Origin: CAYSAA01 sp964428905
GTDB lineage: Bacteria > Atribacterota > Phoenicimicrobiia > Phoenicimicrobiales > Stramentimicrobiaceae
Reading direction: 5' to 3'
NCBI GenBank assembly: GCA_964428905.1
Contig: CAYSAA010000045.1
Span: 1-14,199, forward strand
Length of the DNA: 14,199 nt
Shown here: piece after piece, positions 6,658-13,652 of the stretch
Numbering within the stretch: position 1 is the first letter of the stretch
Layout of the letters: the number at the start of each line of letters is the position of its first letter
The notes under the pieces: model-generated
Databases searched by the model: none
Seen by the model: the letters and a program-made list of their open reading frames with translations, nothing else
What the model was told of the DNA's origin: nothing
Position numbers and translations under genes: made by a program

Positions 6658-7845
6658 ATGAGCGTAAAGATTAAGGTAGAGGAACTAACAAAAATATTTG
6701 GAAAAAGACCCCAAGAGATGCTCAAAAGACTACAGAAGAAACATTCCAAGGATCAAATATTAAAAGAAACCGGACATACAATTGGTGTCAAAGATGCTAC
6801 CTTCTGTGTTAATGAAGGTGAGGTATTTGTCATTATGGGTCTTTCCGGAAGCGGTAAGTCCACACTTATTCGATGCTTAAATATGTTAAACGAACCAACC
6901 TCTGGTGCAATTTATGTGGATGATGAAAACATAGTTAAGTTCAACCACCATCAGTTACGAGAATTCAGACAGAAGAAAGCAACCATGGTATTTCAGAATT
7001 TTGGATTACTGAACCACCGTACTGTTCTGGGTAATGTAGAATATGGCTTAGAAGTCAGGGGGATGGCTTCGGAAGAGAGAAAAAAAATTGCCGAGGAGAC
7101 AATTGAAAGCGTAGGATTATCCGGATGGAAAGATAAATATATCACTGAGTTAAGTGGTGGAATGCAGCAGCGGGTCGGATTAGCCCGTGCTCTAGCCAAT
7201 GACCCTGATATATTATTAATGGATGAGCCATTCAGTGCTTTAGATCCCCTGATTCGAAGGGATATGCAGCTAGAACTCCTGGATATCCAGTCTAAATTAA
7301 AGAAAACCATCGTTTTTATTACTCATGACGTCAATGAGGCTTTTAAGTTAGGTGATCGGGTAGCGGTTATGAAAGATGCCGAGATTGTACAAATTGGGGA
7401 ACCGGAAGACATTCTGAATAACCCCTCCAATGCCTATATCGAAGATTTCGTGCGTGATATTGATCGTTCCAGGGTACTTCAGGCTAAGCATATCATGTTT
7501 AAGCCTGGCGCTCTGGTTACTCAGAAACATGGGGTCAAAGTTGCTATCCAGGAAATGGAATCGAACGGCATATCCAGTGTTTTCGTGGTCGGAGAAAAGC
7601 GAAAACTGAAAGGAATTGTCACTATTGATGATGCTGTTGAGGCTGTTAAAATGAAGAAGCAGTTATTGGATGTTATAAAAAAAGATTATTTTACCACAGA
7701 CCAAGAGACATATGTACAGGATCTGATTCCCAAGGCTATTGAAAGCAAATATCCCATTGCGGTGATTGATGAGAATCAAAAGCTATTGGGGATTATTGTG
7801 AGGGTGTCGGTGTTATCCGGGCTAACACAAAATAGTGGAGAATAA
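6658..7845 (+). CDS. proV: Glycine betaine/proline-type ABC transporter ATPase with CBS domains
   Basis: This cytoplasmic subunit powers betaine uptake. Of 395 residues, the first 50 or so carry the family's lead-in (EMLKRLQKKHSKDQI then TGHTIGV). Walker A is GLSGSGKST at 61-69, the ABC signature LSGGMQQ at 165-171, Walker B ILLMDEP with Asp189 and Glu190, and the switch histidine is His223 in FITHDVNEA. From about 270 to the end lies a tandem CBS region (GISSVFVVGEKRKLKGIVT and YPIAVIDENQKLLGIIV). In OpuA this region senses ionic strength or cyclic di-AMP and so gates transport; that role is inferred here. AAAGGAG stands 6 nt before the ATG. The gene ends the operon; a bidirectional terminator follows 165 bp later. 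Confidence 0.95.
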   Translation: MSVKIKVEELTKIFGKRPQEMLKRLQKKHSKDQILKETGHTIGVKDATFCVNEGEVFVIMGLSGSGKSTLIRCLNMLNEPTSGAIYVDDENIVKFNHHQLREFRQKKATMVFQNFGLLNHRTVLGNVEYGLEVRGMASEERKKIAEETIESVGLSGWKDKYITELSGGMQQRVGLARALANDPDILLMDEPFSALDPLIRRDMQLELLDIQSKLKKTIVFITHDVNEAFKLGDRVAVMKDAEIVQIGEPEDILNNPSNAYIEDFVRDIDRSRVLQAKHIMFKPGALVTQKHGVKVAIQEMESNGISSVFVVGEKRKLKGIVTIDDAVEAVKMKKQLLDVIKKDYFTTDQETYVQDLIPKAIESKYPIAVIDENQKLLGIIVRVSVLSGLTQNSGE

Positions 7846-7847
7846 AA

Positions 7848-7994
7848 ATAGTATATAGTCGTTAGTATTTAGCATTTAGTAAATGAGATATAACGTAGCG
7901 TATAAGGTATGAATAAAATTATGGAAATTATCAAATTTCAGTATACAGTAAAAGATTCAAGATATAGTCATTAGTACATCTAAAATCTAAAAAC
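7848..7994. repeat. Degenerate heptanucleotide repeats (patch 2)
   Basis: Right after the ATPase stop, five units with a 7-base period occur at 7848-7882: ATAGTAT, ATAGTCG, TTAGTAT, TTAGCAT, TTAGTAA. A second run spans 7939-7994: CAGTATA, CAGTAAA, AGATTCA, AGATATA, GTCATTA, GTACATC, TAAAATC, TAAAAAC. The units differ from patch 1 but the period is the same. No ORF fits this stretch. Confidence 0.6.
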
Positions 7995-8009
7995 GTGAAA
8001 CAAATAACA

Positions 8010-8061
8010 AAAAATAAGGGGATGGGTCCAATTGTAAACATGGACCCATCCCCTTATTTTT
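8010..8061. terminator. Perfect 21-bp hairpin, likely bidirectional terminator
   Basis: Bases 8010-8030 and 8041-8061 are perfectly complementary around a 10-nt loop (ATTGTAAACA). The core is GC-rich (GGGGATGGGTCCA) and the outer arm AT-rich, so either strand's RNA ends in a U-rich stretch after the GC stem. It sits between convergent transcription units and its right end contains part of the stop codon of the leftward gene. The perfect arms are longer than a terminator needs, so it may also be a REP-like or MITE-like element adopted as a terminator. Confidence 0.8.
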
Positions 8062-8446
8062 ATACAATCTCAATTTCTACGTGTTCGCCTTTTTCTTCAT
8101 CATGTACATCACAAATTTTACCGGAAAATTCAGGGTCATTCATGGCTTTGTTGAGTTCTTCCATATCAAAGGGAATCTCTTCTTCCCCGATTTTCACAGT
8201 ATCTTTTCCCATCTTGCTGGCAATATTCATTCCCCATTTAACCAGACTGAAAGGAACCTTAATGTTAACTTTTGGTTTATTGTTCCTGGTTACATTGATT
8301 TTGATAAATCTTTTTTGTTTCCCGGTAGAAATCTGTTCCTGATCTTTTTCTGTTGATTTCAGGGCATCAATCAGATTGGTTGCTTCATCATTCGTTATTT
8401 TCCCTTCTTTTAACATATCTAATACCTGTTTAATTTCTTCTTTCAT
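8060..8446 (-). CDS. SHOCT-like domain protein, second gene of the DUF2089 pair
   Basis: The 128-residue product begins MKEEIKQVLDMLKEGKIT, then NDEATNLIDAL, a SHOCT-like short helical motif of the kind found at the N-terminus of YvlB/DUF4097-type proteins. The middle is basic (RFIKINVTRNNKPKVNIKVP); the next part, FSLVKWGMNIASKMG, is amphipathic. The C-terminus is acidic (EEEIPFDMEELNKAMNDPEF, ending VEIEIV). There is no signal peptide, so it is probably cytoplasmic. The function is not established. I start at the ATG at 8446 because AGGAGAG lies 8-9 nt before it; an in-frame ATG at 8464 would add six residues but has no SD. It lies 27 bp behind the DUF2089 gene and is surely co-transcribed. 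Its stop overlaps the terminator hairpin. Confidence 0.75.
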   Translation of the reverse strand: MKEEIKQVLDMLKEGKITNDEATNLIDALKSTEKDQEQISTGKQKRFIKINVTRNNKPKVNIKVPFSLVKWGMNIASKMGKDTVKIGEEEIPFDMEELNKAMNDPEFSGKICDVHDEEKGEHVEIEIV

Positions 8447-8473
8447 TACATTTACTCTCCTCATTTTTAATCA

Positions 8474-8839
8474 TTAAGATTGATTTTCTTTCAGCAGATT
8501 GATTGCTTCTTCTGCCGAGATTTCTCCAGCATTAAGGGCGTTTAATAATTCAGCGTGATTGGGTTTTTTCATTTCGTCATACAATCCCAGAGTAGCAAGC
8601 AGTTTGTCCAGTTTATTCTTTACAGTGGGGTAAGATATCCCCATTCTCTCCTGGACTTCCTTGATATTTCCCCGGGAACGAAGAAAGGTCATGAGAAATT
8701 CACGGTCTTCTACTGGTAGAGATATGAGTTTGTTAATAGGGAAGTTTCCCTGCACCGTGGTGTTACATTTGATACATTTTAATTCAGTAATATTCATCCT
8801 TGCGCCGCATGCCGGACAATTTGTGGGAATGTTAGGCAA
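8474..8839 (-). CDS. DUF2089 family zinc-ribbon/HTH protein
   Basis: The 121-residue product opens with a zinc ribbon: Cys8-x2-Cys11 and Cys22-x2-Cys25 (NCPACG and LKCIKC). A helix-turn-helix of the sigma-70 region 4 type follows at about 43-85 (LPVEDREFLMTFLRSRGNIK, then EVQERMGISYPTVKNKLDKL). The tail LLNALNAGEISAEEAINLLK repeats the SHOCT-like motif seen at the start of the downstream partner. The architecture points to DNA binding and transcription control, but no target is known to me. The start is a TTG with AAGGAGG about 9 nt upstream. A consensus promoter at 8908-8935 drives the pair, and a palindrome in its leader could be an autoregulatory site. Confidence 0.85.
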   Translation of the reverse strand: MPNIPTNCPACGARMNITELKCIKCNTTVQGNFPINKLISLPVEDREFLMTFLRSRGNIKEVQERMGISYPTVKNKLDKLLATLGLYDEMKKPNHAELLNALNAGEISAEEAINLLKENQS

Positions 8840-8869
8840 AGCTATTTACCTCCTTTATTTTAAATATAT

Positions 8870-8885
8870 TTACATAAATATGTAA
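8870..8885 (-). promoter_or_regulatory. Palindrome in the DUF2089 leader
   Basis: TTACAT (8870-8875) and ATGTAA (8880-8885) are inverted around AAAT. The element lies between the predicted transcription start (about 8901) and the SD, a fitting place for autorepression by the HTH protein encoded just downstream. The sequence is AT-rich, so chance is possible. Confidence 0.3.
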
Positions 8886-8907
8886 TTTATTAATTTTATT
8901 ATCTATT

Positions 8908-8935
8908 ATTATATATATAATATTAATAATGTCAA
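8908..8935 (-). promoter_or_regulatory. Consensus promoter for the DUF2089/SHOCT-like pair
   Basis: On the minus strand, perfect TTGACA (complement of 8930-8935), 16 bp, then perfect TATAAT (complement of 8908-8913). The surrounding 8860-9000 is almost pure A/T and may be bent or easily melted. Confidence 0.7.
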
Positions 8936-8991
8936 TATATATTTCAATATATTTAATAAAATTATTCAAAAAATTGCAAAATGTATTTTAC

Positions 8992-9085
8992 TTAACCATA
9001 AAAACAACCTTCTTTAATGGTGGTAATGGTTAAAAAAGCCACCCGCTATGCGGGTGCGATATTTACCATTGACATATGTGGTAAA
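8992..9085. repeat. Cluster of three inverted repeats in the divergent spacer
   Basis: Three perfect inverted repeats lie in under 100 bp: TTAACCAT (8992-8999) with ATGGTTAA (9026-9033); CACCCGC (9040-9046) with GCGGGTG (9050-9056), loop TAT; and TTTACCA (9062-9068) with TGGTAAA (9079-9085). The last two flank CGGGTGCGATATTTAC (9051-9066), which recurs exactly at 12317-12332. This may be a decayed small mobile element. A weak rightward promoter (TTGACA 9069-9074, TGTATT 9092-9097) overlaps the third repeat. From there to the helicase start at 9278 I see only leader sequence. Confidence 0.5.
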
Positions 9086-9277
9086 ATAAGTTGTATTTTA
9101 TGTTGAGTGCGTATAAGTAAACAAAGAATACCTCTTTTGCGATTCGATTTACCTAAATTGCCCGCTCTTAATCCGGCAACTTCGGAATATCCGGAACGTT
9201 AAGTGCTGTATTTCCAATTCTTATCATTCAAAAATATAAGCAGCAAAATTGATTATTTATTGACTTTAGGAGAGAAA

Positions 9278-10888
9278 ATGACAGATATATTTAAGTTTAA
9301 ACAGCTCGGCCTTTCTGAAAAGGTCCTGGATGCTATCTCAAAAAAAGGCTTTGAAGAGCCAACACCCATTCAGACTTTAACCATTCCCGTCATGTTGCGG
9401 GATAATACCAATATTATTGTACAGGCTCAGACAGGTACTGGTAAAACAGCCGCCTTCGGATTGCCTCTGATAGAAATGATAGATCCAAATGACAGAAGTG
9501 TGCAGGCACTTATTATTACACCTACCAGAGAGCTTGCCATACAGGTTTCAGAAGAGATTAATTCATTAAAAGGCAATTCCGGTATCCAGATTATTCCTGT
9601 TTATGGAGGCCAATCGATTGATCAGCAGTTTAGGCGTCTTAAAAAAGGAGTTCATATTGTGGTAGGGACTCCTGGAAGGATTATTGACCATATCCATAGA
9701 AAAACTCTTAACCTCAGGGACATTGAATATTTAATCCTAGATGAAGCTGATGAAATGCTTAATATGGGATTTATTGAGGACATGGAAGAGATCATGAAGC
9801 ATACCAATCCCGGGAAGAGAACTCTACTTTTTTCGGCCACTATCCCTGTCAGGATCAAGACACTGGCTGGTAAATATATGGCTGGTTATGAATTCATTAC
9901 TGTTGAAAAACAACAGCCTACTGTGAGCCTTACCGAACAGATCTACTATGAAGTACAAGCTTCTGACAAATTTGAAGCATTGTGCAGAATTATTGATATG
10001 GAAGAAGATTTTTACGGGCTGGTCTTTTGCAGGACCAAAAATGATGTTGATGATGTTGTCAGCCACCTTATGGAAAGAGGCTATGATGCAGGCTTTATTC
10101 ATGGTGATATATCACAAGCCCAGAGAGAAAAAACTCTGGATAAGTTCAAGAAAAAGATGATTAATATATTGGTAGCAACGGATGTGGCTGCACGCGGTTT
10201 GGATGTTTACAATATGACCCACGTGATTAATTATGCTCTTCCACATGACCCTGAAGGATATGTGCACAGGATAGGACGTACGGGAAGGGCAGGCAAAGAG
10301 GGGACAGCCATTACCTTTATTACACCCAGTGAATACCAGAAGCTGATGTTTATTCAGCGCAAAGCAAAGACGGATATCAAGAAGTTCAAAGTACCCAGGA
10401 TTAAAGATATCATCAAAGCAAAAGAAAGGAAGATTAATGAAGAAATTGCTGCTATGAGCAGCGAGGAAATAGACAGTACCTATTATAATTGGGCGAAAAA
10501 ACTTCTTGAAAATAATAATATTACTGAGGTGCTTGCAAAGATACTCAATTACAGTTTTGATAATAAACTTAACCCCTCTTTATATAATGAAATTAAGGAT
10601 TTACCAGCTAAAAATAGAGGAATAGAGATGGAAGGCAGGACTAGACTCTTTGTGGCATTAGGCAAGAAAGATAAGATAAGCCCGGGGAAACTGGTCAAGT
10701 TTATTTTTGAAAATACAGGTGTTAGAAAGTCCACTATTGATCAGGTGGAGGTATACAATGACTTTTCCTTTATAAACGTACCTTTTAAAGAAGCCGAGAA
10801 AATTTTAGGTATCTTCCGAAAAAAATCCGGTAAAAGAAGGTCGTTAGTTGTAAAAGCCCGAAAAAAGAAAATCCTGGTCCGTTCCTGA
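9278..10888 (+). CDS. DEAD-box RNA helicase (DeaD/CsdA-like) with DbpA-type RNA-binding tail
   Basis: This ATP-dependent RNA helicase of 536 residues probably remodels rRNA or mRNA structure. Motifs in order: Q motif (FEEPTPIQT), motif I AQTGTGKT at 50-57, PTRELAIQV, TPGRIIDH, DEAD at 155-158, SAT at 186-188, then in the second RecA domain ATDVAARGLDV and HRIGRTGR at 330-337. After a charged linker, a DbpA-type RNA-binding domain occupies about 450-525 (GRTRLFVALGKKDKI to FSFINVP), and the end is strongly basic. Length and tail match DeaD/CsdA-type helicases; DbpA is shorter and CshA usually lacks this tail, so DeaD is favoured without certainty. The start is the ATG at 9278 with AGGAGAG just upstream; an in-frame GTG at 9203 has no SD and would add 25 atypical residues. 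Confidence 0.93.
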   Translation: MTDIFKFKQLGLSEKVLDAISKKGFEEPTPIQTLTIPVMLRDNTNIIVQAQTGTGKTAAFGLPLIEMIDPNDRSVQALIITPTRELAIQVSEEINSLKGNSGIQIIPVYGGQSIDQQFRRLKKGVHIVVGTPGRIIDHIHRKTLNLRDIEYLILDEADEMLNMGFIEDMEEIMKHTNPGKRTLLFSATIPVRIKTLAGKYMAGYEFITVEKQQPTVSLTEQIYYEVQASDKFEALCRIIDMEEDFYGLVFCRTKNDVDDVVSHLMERGYDAGFIHGDISQAQREKTLDKFKKKMINILVATDVAARGLDVYNMTHVINYALPHDPEGYVHRIGRTGRAGKEGTAITFITPSEYQKLMFIQRKAKTDIKKFKVPRIKDIIKAKERKINEEIAAMSSEEIDSTYYNWAKKLLENNNITEVLAKILNYSFDNKLNPSLYNEIKDLPAKNRGIEMEGRTRLFVALGKKDKISPGKLVKFIFENTGVRKSTIDQVEVYNDFSFINVPFKEAEKILGIFRKKSGKRRSLVVKARKKKILVRS

Positions 10889-10921
10889 TTGAATCTTACA
10901 ATCAGAAGTCAATAAAGCCCG

Positions 10922-10946
10922 TGCTTAATATTCCCTTCATTAAGCA
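10922..10946 (+). terminator. Possible weak terminator after the helicase
   Basis: TGCTTAAT (10922-10929) pairs with ATTAAGCA (10939-10946) around a 9-nt loop, with a T-run (CTCTTTTTATG) a few bases on. A second small hairpin, CTGATTG (10885-10891) with CAATCAG (10899-10905), includes the stop codon. Both are low in GC. Confidence 0.35.
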
Positions 10947-11114
10947 ACTAAATCTCTTTTTATGTTCCCTCTATGCCAAATATAATCATGACTATTTTAG
11001 GCAACATATCAATACCCCCCGTAACTGTATCAATGTTTGCTGACACCATATATTAAGTTTATTAAATAGGCAGATGGTTATTTTCTAAAAAAAGAAGTCT
11101 AAAGGAAAAGTAAA

Positions 11115-11164
11115 ATGTGATATTTCAAGAACTGACCCCAAAATTATAAAATTATGGGTAGTCA
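11115..11164. repeat. REP-like element in the helicase/nitrilase spacer
   Basis: TATTTCAAGAACTGACCCC (11121-11139) closely resembles the widespread TTTCAAGACCTGACCCC string seen next to REP/RAYT-type repeats; the resemblance is from memory. It is followed by a tandem AAAATTAT (11140-11147 and 11148-11155) and by GGGTAGTCA, which can fold back on TGACCC with a small bulge. The rest of the 361-bp spacer 10889-11249 shows no ORF and no strong promoter. Confidence 0.4.
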
Positions 11165-11249
11165 AATGCCTTTCTTTATGCCAAAATAAAAATATATGTC
11201 TAAAGCAACTTTGTGGTTTTTGAAATTATATATCAGGAGGTTTCATAAA

Positions 11250-12314
11250 ATGCTTGTTGCTGAAAAAATTTATTTATATATTATACTCACTATTCTTTTC
11301 ATAGTTTCTTTTTCCTGTAATGTTTCTGCAGGAAAAATTCAACTGGTTGCCATACAGATGAAACTTGAACTCAATGATTTTCATTCCCGAGAGCGTTATG
11401 AAGAAAAAATCAAGAATTTGATGGGACAAGTAGCTGACAAAATTACTCCGGAAATTCCTGCTCTGGTGGTCTTTCCTGAAGATGTCGGATTAATGTTAAT
11501 TGCCCAGGGTAATGAAGCGACACTCAATTCTGTCGAAACGATTGAAGAAGCAATTAAGAAAATGACCATGAAATACTTCTTCCCAGTTTTATGGCAAAGG
11601 TTGAAATACAGCATATCATGGGTTCCGGCTTTGTATTATCACCATCATAGGATTATCGCGGGGACCTATTTTGAAACATTCAGTATGCTGGCAAAAAAAT
11701 ATCAGGTGTATATCGTGGCAGGCTCAGTACCATTGCCTCATTATCAATTTAATAATGGTCAAGCCCTTTATCAGGAAGAGCCACTGGGCCCTGAAATATA
11801 TAATTCTTCCTATCTTTTTGGTCCGGATGGAAAAGTCATTGGTTATCAGGATAAAGTACATCTGTTAGAGTTAGAACAAGAAGAAGGGTTGCATTTAACT
11901 CCCGGTAAGATAGAAGATATTAAGGTGTTCCCCACAGATGTGGGAAGACTGGGGATTGCAATTTGCCTGGATGGTTTTAAAGAAGATGTAATCGGTAAAC
12001 TGAGAGAACAGCAGGCTGATATTCTTATTCAACCCTCTGCTAATCCCAAACCCTGGGACAAAGAACAGCAGGAAGATTGGCTAACAGGCAGTTATCAATA
12101 CACCTATCAATTGAACTATTTTAAATATGCCATAAACCCAATGATGAATGGAGAATTTTTTAATCTGAGTTTTTACGGTCAATCCAGTATTATAACCGGA
12201 GGAGAGGATGGTTTTGTAAAGAATTTTAAGGAACTCCAGCCCCAGAAAGGTTTTATGTTGATTAGTGATTCTGATAATAGAGAAGAAATCATGATGGTAG
12301 AAGTTGAATTATAG
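11250..12314 (+). CDS. Secreted carbon-nitrogen (nitrilase-superfamily) hydrolase
   Basis: Nitrilase-superfamily enzymes hydrolyse amides, nitriles or carbamoyl groups, or transfer acyl groups, through a Glu-Lys-Cys triad. All three are visible: Glu77 in VVFPEDVGL, Lys202 in YQDKVHL and Cys239 in GIAICLDGF. Substrate cannot be told. The protein has 354 residues and a signal peptide (MLVAEKIY, hydrophobic core, NVSA-Gly) with likely cleavage after Ala27 and no lipobox, so it should act outside the cytoplasm. About 60 extra residues lie between the Glu77 strand and YQVYIVAGS, including an aromatic/histidine patch (LYYHHHR). There is no multi-helix Lnt-type domain. The start is the ATG at 11250 with AGGAGG 9 nt upstream; an ATG at 11196 lacks an SD and would spoil the signal peptide. 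A TRAP transporter follows 242 bp later. Confidence 0.88.
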   Translation: MLVAEKIYLYIILTILFIVSFSCNVSAGKIQLVAIQMKLELNDFHSRERYEEKIKNLMGQVADKITPEIPALVVFPEDVGLMLIAQGNEATLNSVETIEEAIKKMTMKYFFPVLWQRLKYSISWVPALYYHHHRIIAGTYFETFSMLAKKYQVYIVAGSVPLPHYQFNNGQALYQEEPLGPEIYNSSYLFGPDGKVIGYQDKVHLLELEQEEGLHLTPGKIEDIKVFPTDVGRLGIAICLDGFKEDVIGKLREQQADILIQPSANPKPWDKEQQEDWLTGSYQYTYQLNYFKYAINPMMNGEFFNLSFYGQSSIITGGEDGFVKNFKELQPQKGFMLISDSDNREEIMMVEVEL

Positions 12315-12316
12315 AC

Positions 12317-12454
12317 CGGGTGCGATATTTACTGGTTTTTGAAAAAGTACCACCAAAATAGTAACTCAGACGGACGAACATAGAACGGAAAAATGACAAT
12401 TGACAGGCCTTGGTGTACATGCTAAACTCAAAAAGAGTATTTACTGATTTTGAA
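12317..12454. repeat. Short dispersed and direct repeats before the TRAP operon
   Basis: CGGGTGCGATATTTAC (12317-12332) is an exact copy of 9051-9066. It runs into TATTTACTGGTTTTTGAA (12326-12343), which recurs as TATTTACTGATTTTGAA at 12438-12454, about 112 bp on. The pair flanks the TRAP promoter. They may be remnants of a small repeat element or regulator sites. Confidence 0.5.
12400..12428 (+). promoter_or_regulatory. Promoter of the TRAP transporter operon
   Basis: Perfect TTGACA (12400-12405), 17-bp spacer, TAAACT (12423-12428, 4 of 6 to TATAAT). The leader would be about 120 nt. This suggests the TRAP genes can be transcribed separately from the nitrilase gene. Confidence 0.5.
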
Positions 12455-12556
12455 CGATTGCAGAATTTATATCCATCATTATCATAAGCGAACAATTACA
12501 AGTGGCTTTTAAGATATTTCCATAAAATTAGAAAATTTAAAAGGAGGTTATGATTT

Positions 12557-13597
12557 ATGTCAAAGAAAATTGTTTTCTTACTTGTTTTGTCACTTTTTGT
12601 ATTTTCCTTTACCGGTATCGGGAGTGCGCAGGAAGCCGTGAATGTAAAGATGTCCTACAACGGACCGGCAAATGTAGAAACAAATGCTGTACATGAATAT
12701 GCGGTTAATTTCAAGGATTTTGTTGAAATGGGCACCAATGGAAGAATTACCATTACACTATACTCAGACAGTCAATTGGGGGATGAAGAACAGCGAATGG
12801 AACAGACGATGAGCGGTTCAACTGAGATTAATATAGCTTCTAATGCAGGCATGGTTTCTGTATATCCGGAGATCTATGCAGCTACTATTCCATTCATGTT
12901 TGTAAGTTTTGAAGCAGCTCATATCTTTTTCGATGACAGTGAATATTGGAAAATGACTCAAAAGGAATTTGAAGAGAACACCGGGGTTGCTTTATTGGAA
13001 GCCGTGGAAGAAGGTGGTTTTATCGCTTTCACTAACAATAAAAAAGCGATAAAATCCCCATCTGATTTTGAAGGTATGAAGTTCAGGGGGATGGATCCGG
13101 GACAAATTGCCTTATTTAAAGCATTTGGTGCCAGCGGTACCCCGATTCCCTGGACTGAATTATATATTGCCCTGCAAACGGGTGTGGTGGAAGGCCAGAT
13201 GAATCCTCCCACCTATATCATTTCAGGCAGTCTTTATGAAGTACAGGATTATGTTACCATGGCGAACATCCAGTATTCCTGCCAGTGGCTGACCGTCAGT
13301 GCAGACTGGTTGAATTCTTTGTCGAAAGAAGATCAGTACGTCATTACCCAGGCGGCGAAAGCAGCCAATATCAGGAATAGAATCAGTGTAGAAGCTCAAG
13401 TTGATGAAAGGGTTCGTTTCCTGGAAGAAAACGGTATGGAGGTTTACTATCCCAATGCAGAAGAAATGAAGCAATTCCAGGATATTGGACAGCCTGAATA
13501 TGTAAAATGGATAGAAGAAAAAGTAGACCCAAGCTATGTGGATAAGGCCCTTGAAAGTGCCAGGATAGCCAATATGGAGGCTCAGCAAAATAGATAG
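12557..13597 (+). CDS. dctP: TRAP transporter substrate-binding protein DctP
   Basis: This extracytoplasmic binding protein of a tripartite ATP-independent transporter presents an organic acid, typically a carboxylate, to the membrane subunits. The 346-residue precursor has a signal peptide (MSKKIVFLLV to GSA-Gln), with cleavage likely after Ala24. Family marks are the N-terminal VKMSYNGPAN strand, QTMSGSTEINIAS, MKFRGMDPGQIALFKAFGAS with the ligand-carboxylate arginine Arg177, and PIPWTELYIALQTGVVEGQM from residue 196. The ligand is not readable; the neighbouring hydrolase hints at an amide-derived acid. AGGAGG (12542-12547) stands 9 nt before the ATG at 12557; an ATG at 12550 is out of frame. 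The last codons contain a GGAGG (13576-13580) that probably serves dctQ. Confidence 0.94.
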   Translation: MSKKIVFLLVLSLFVFSFTGIGSAQEAVNVKMSYNGPANVETNAVHEYAVNFKDFVEMGTNGRITITLYSDSQLGDEEQRMEQTMSGSTEINIASNAGMVSVYPEIYAATIPFMFVSFEAAHIFFDDSEYWKMTQKEFEENTGVALLEAVEEGGFIAFTNNKKAIKSPSDFEGMKFRGMDPGQIALFKAFGASGTPIPWTELYIALQTGVVEGQMNPPTYIISGSLYEVQDYVTMANIQYSCQWLTVSADWLNSLSKEDQYVITQAAKAANIRNRISVEAQVDERVRFLEENGMEVYYPNAEEMKQFQDIGQPEYVKWIEEKVDPSYVDKALESARIANMEAQQNR

Positions 13598-13652
13598 TTC
13601 GGGAGCCCTTCAATTAGTCAAGCGACTATCAAATTGGATAAAATACCTCAGC

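Noticed and set aside
7848..7994. CRISPR array
   Set aside because: The units are 7 bases, contiguous and degenerate, with no spacers of uniform length and no cas genes nearby.
7995..8342. Rightward open frame across the hairpin and opposite the SHOCT-like gene
   Set aside because: Its start lies in the terminator hairpin region, its composition is unlike a protein, and the minus-strand frame has an SD, a partner gene and a recognisable motif.
8447..8464. Longer SHOCT-like start at ATG 8464
   Set aside because: No SD precedes it; AGGAGAG lies inside the extension and serves ATG 8446.
9203..9277. Longer helicase start at GTG 9203
   Set aside because: It has no SD, and the added 25 residues are unlike DEAD-box N-termini; ATG 9278 has AGGAGAG and begins right before the Q-motif region.
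11196..11249. Longer nitrilase start at ATG 11196
   Set aside because: It has no SD, and the added 18 residues would bury the signal peptide; ATG 11250 has AGGAGG at ideal distance.
11250..12314. Apolipoprotein N-acyltransferase (Lnt)
   Set aside because: Lnt has several transmembrane helices before the hydrolase domain; this protein has only a signal peptide.
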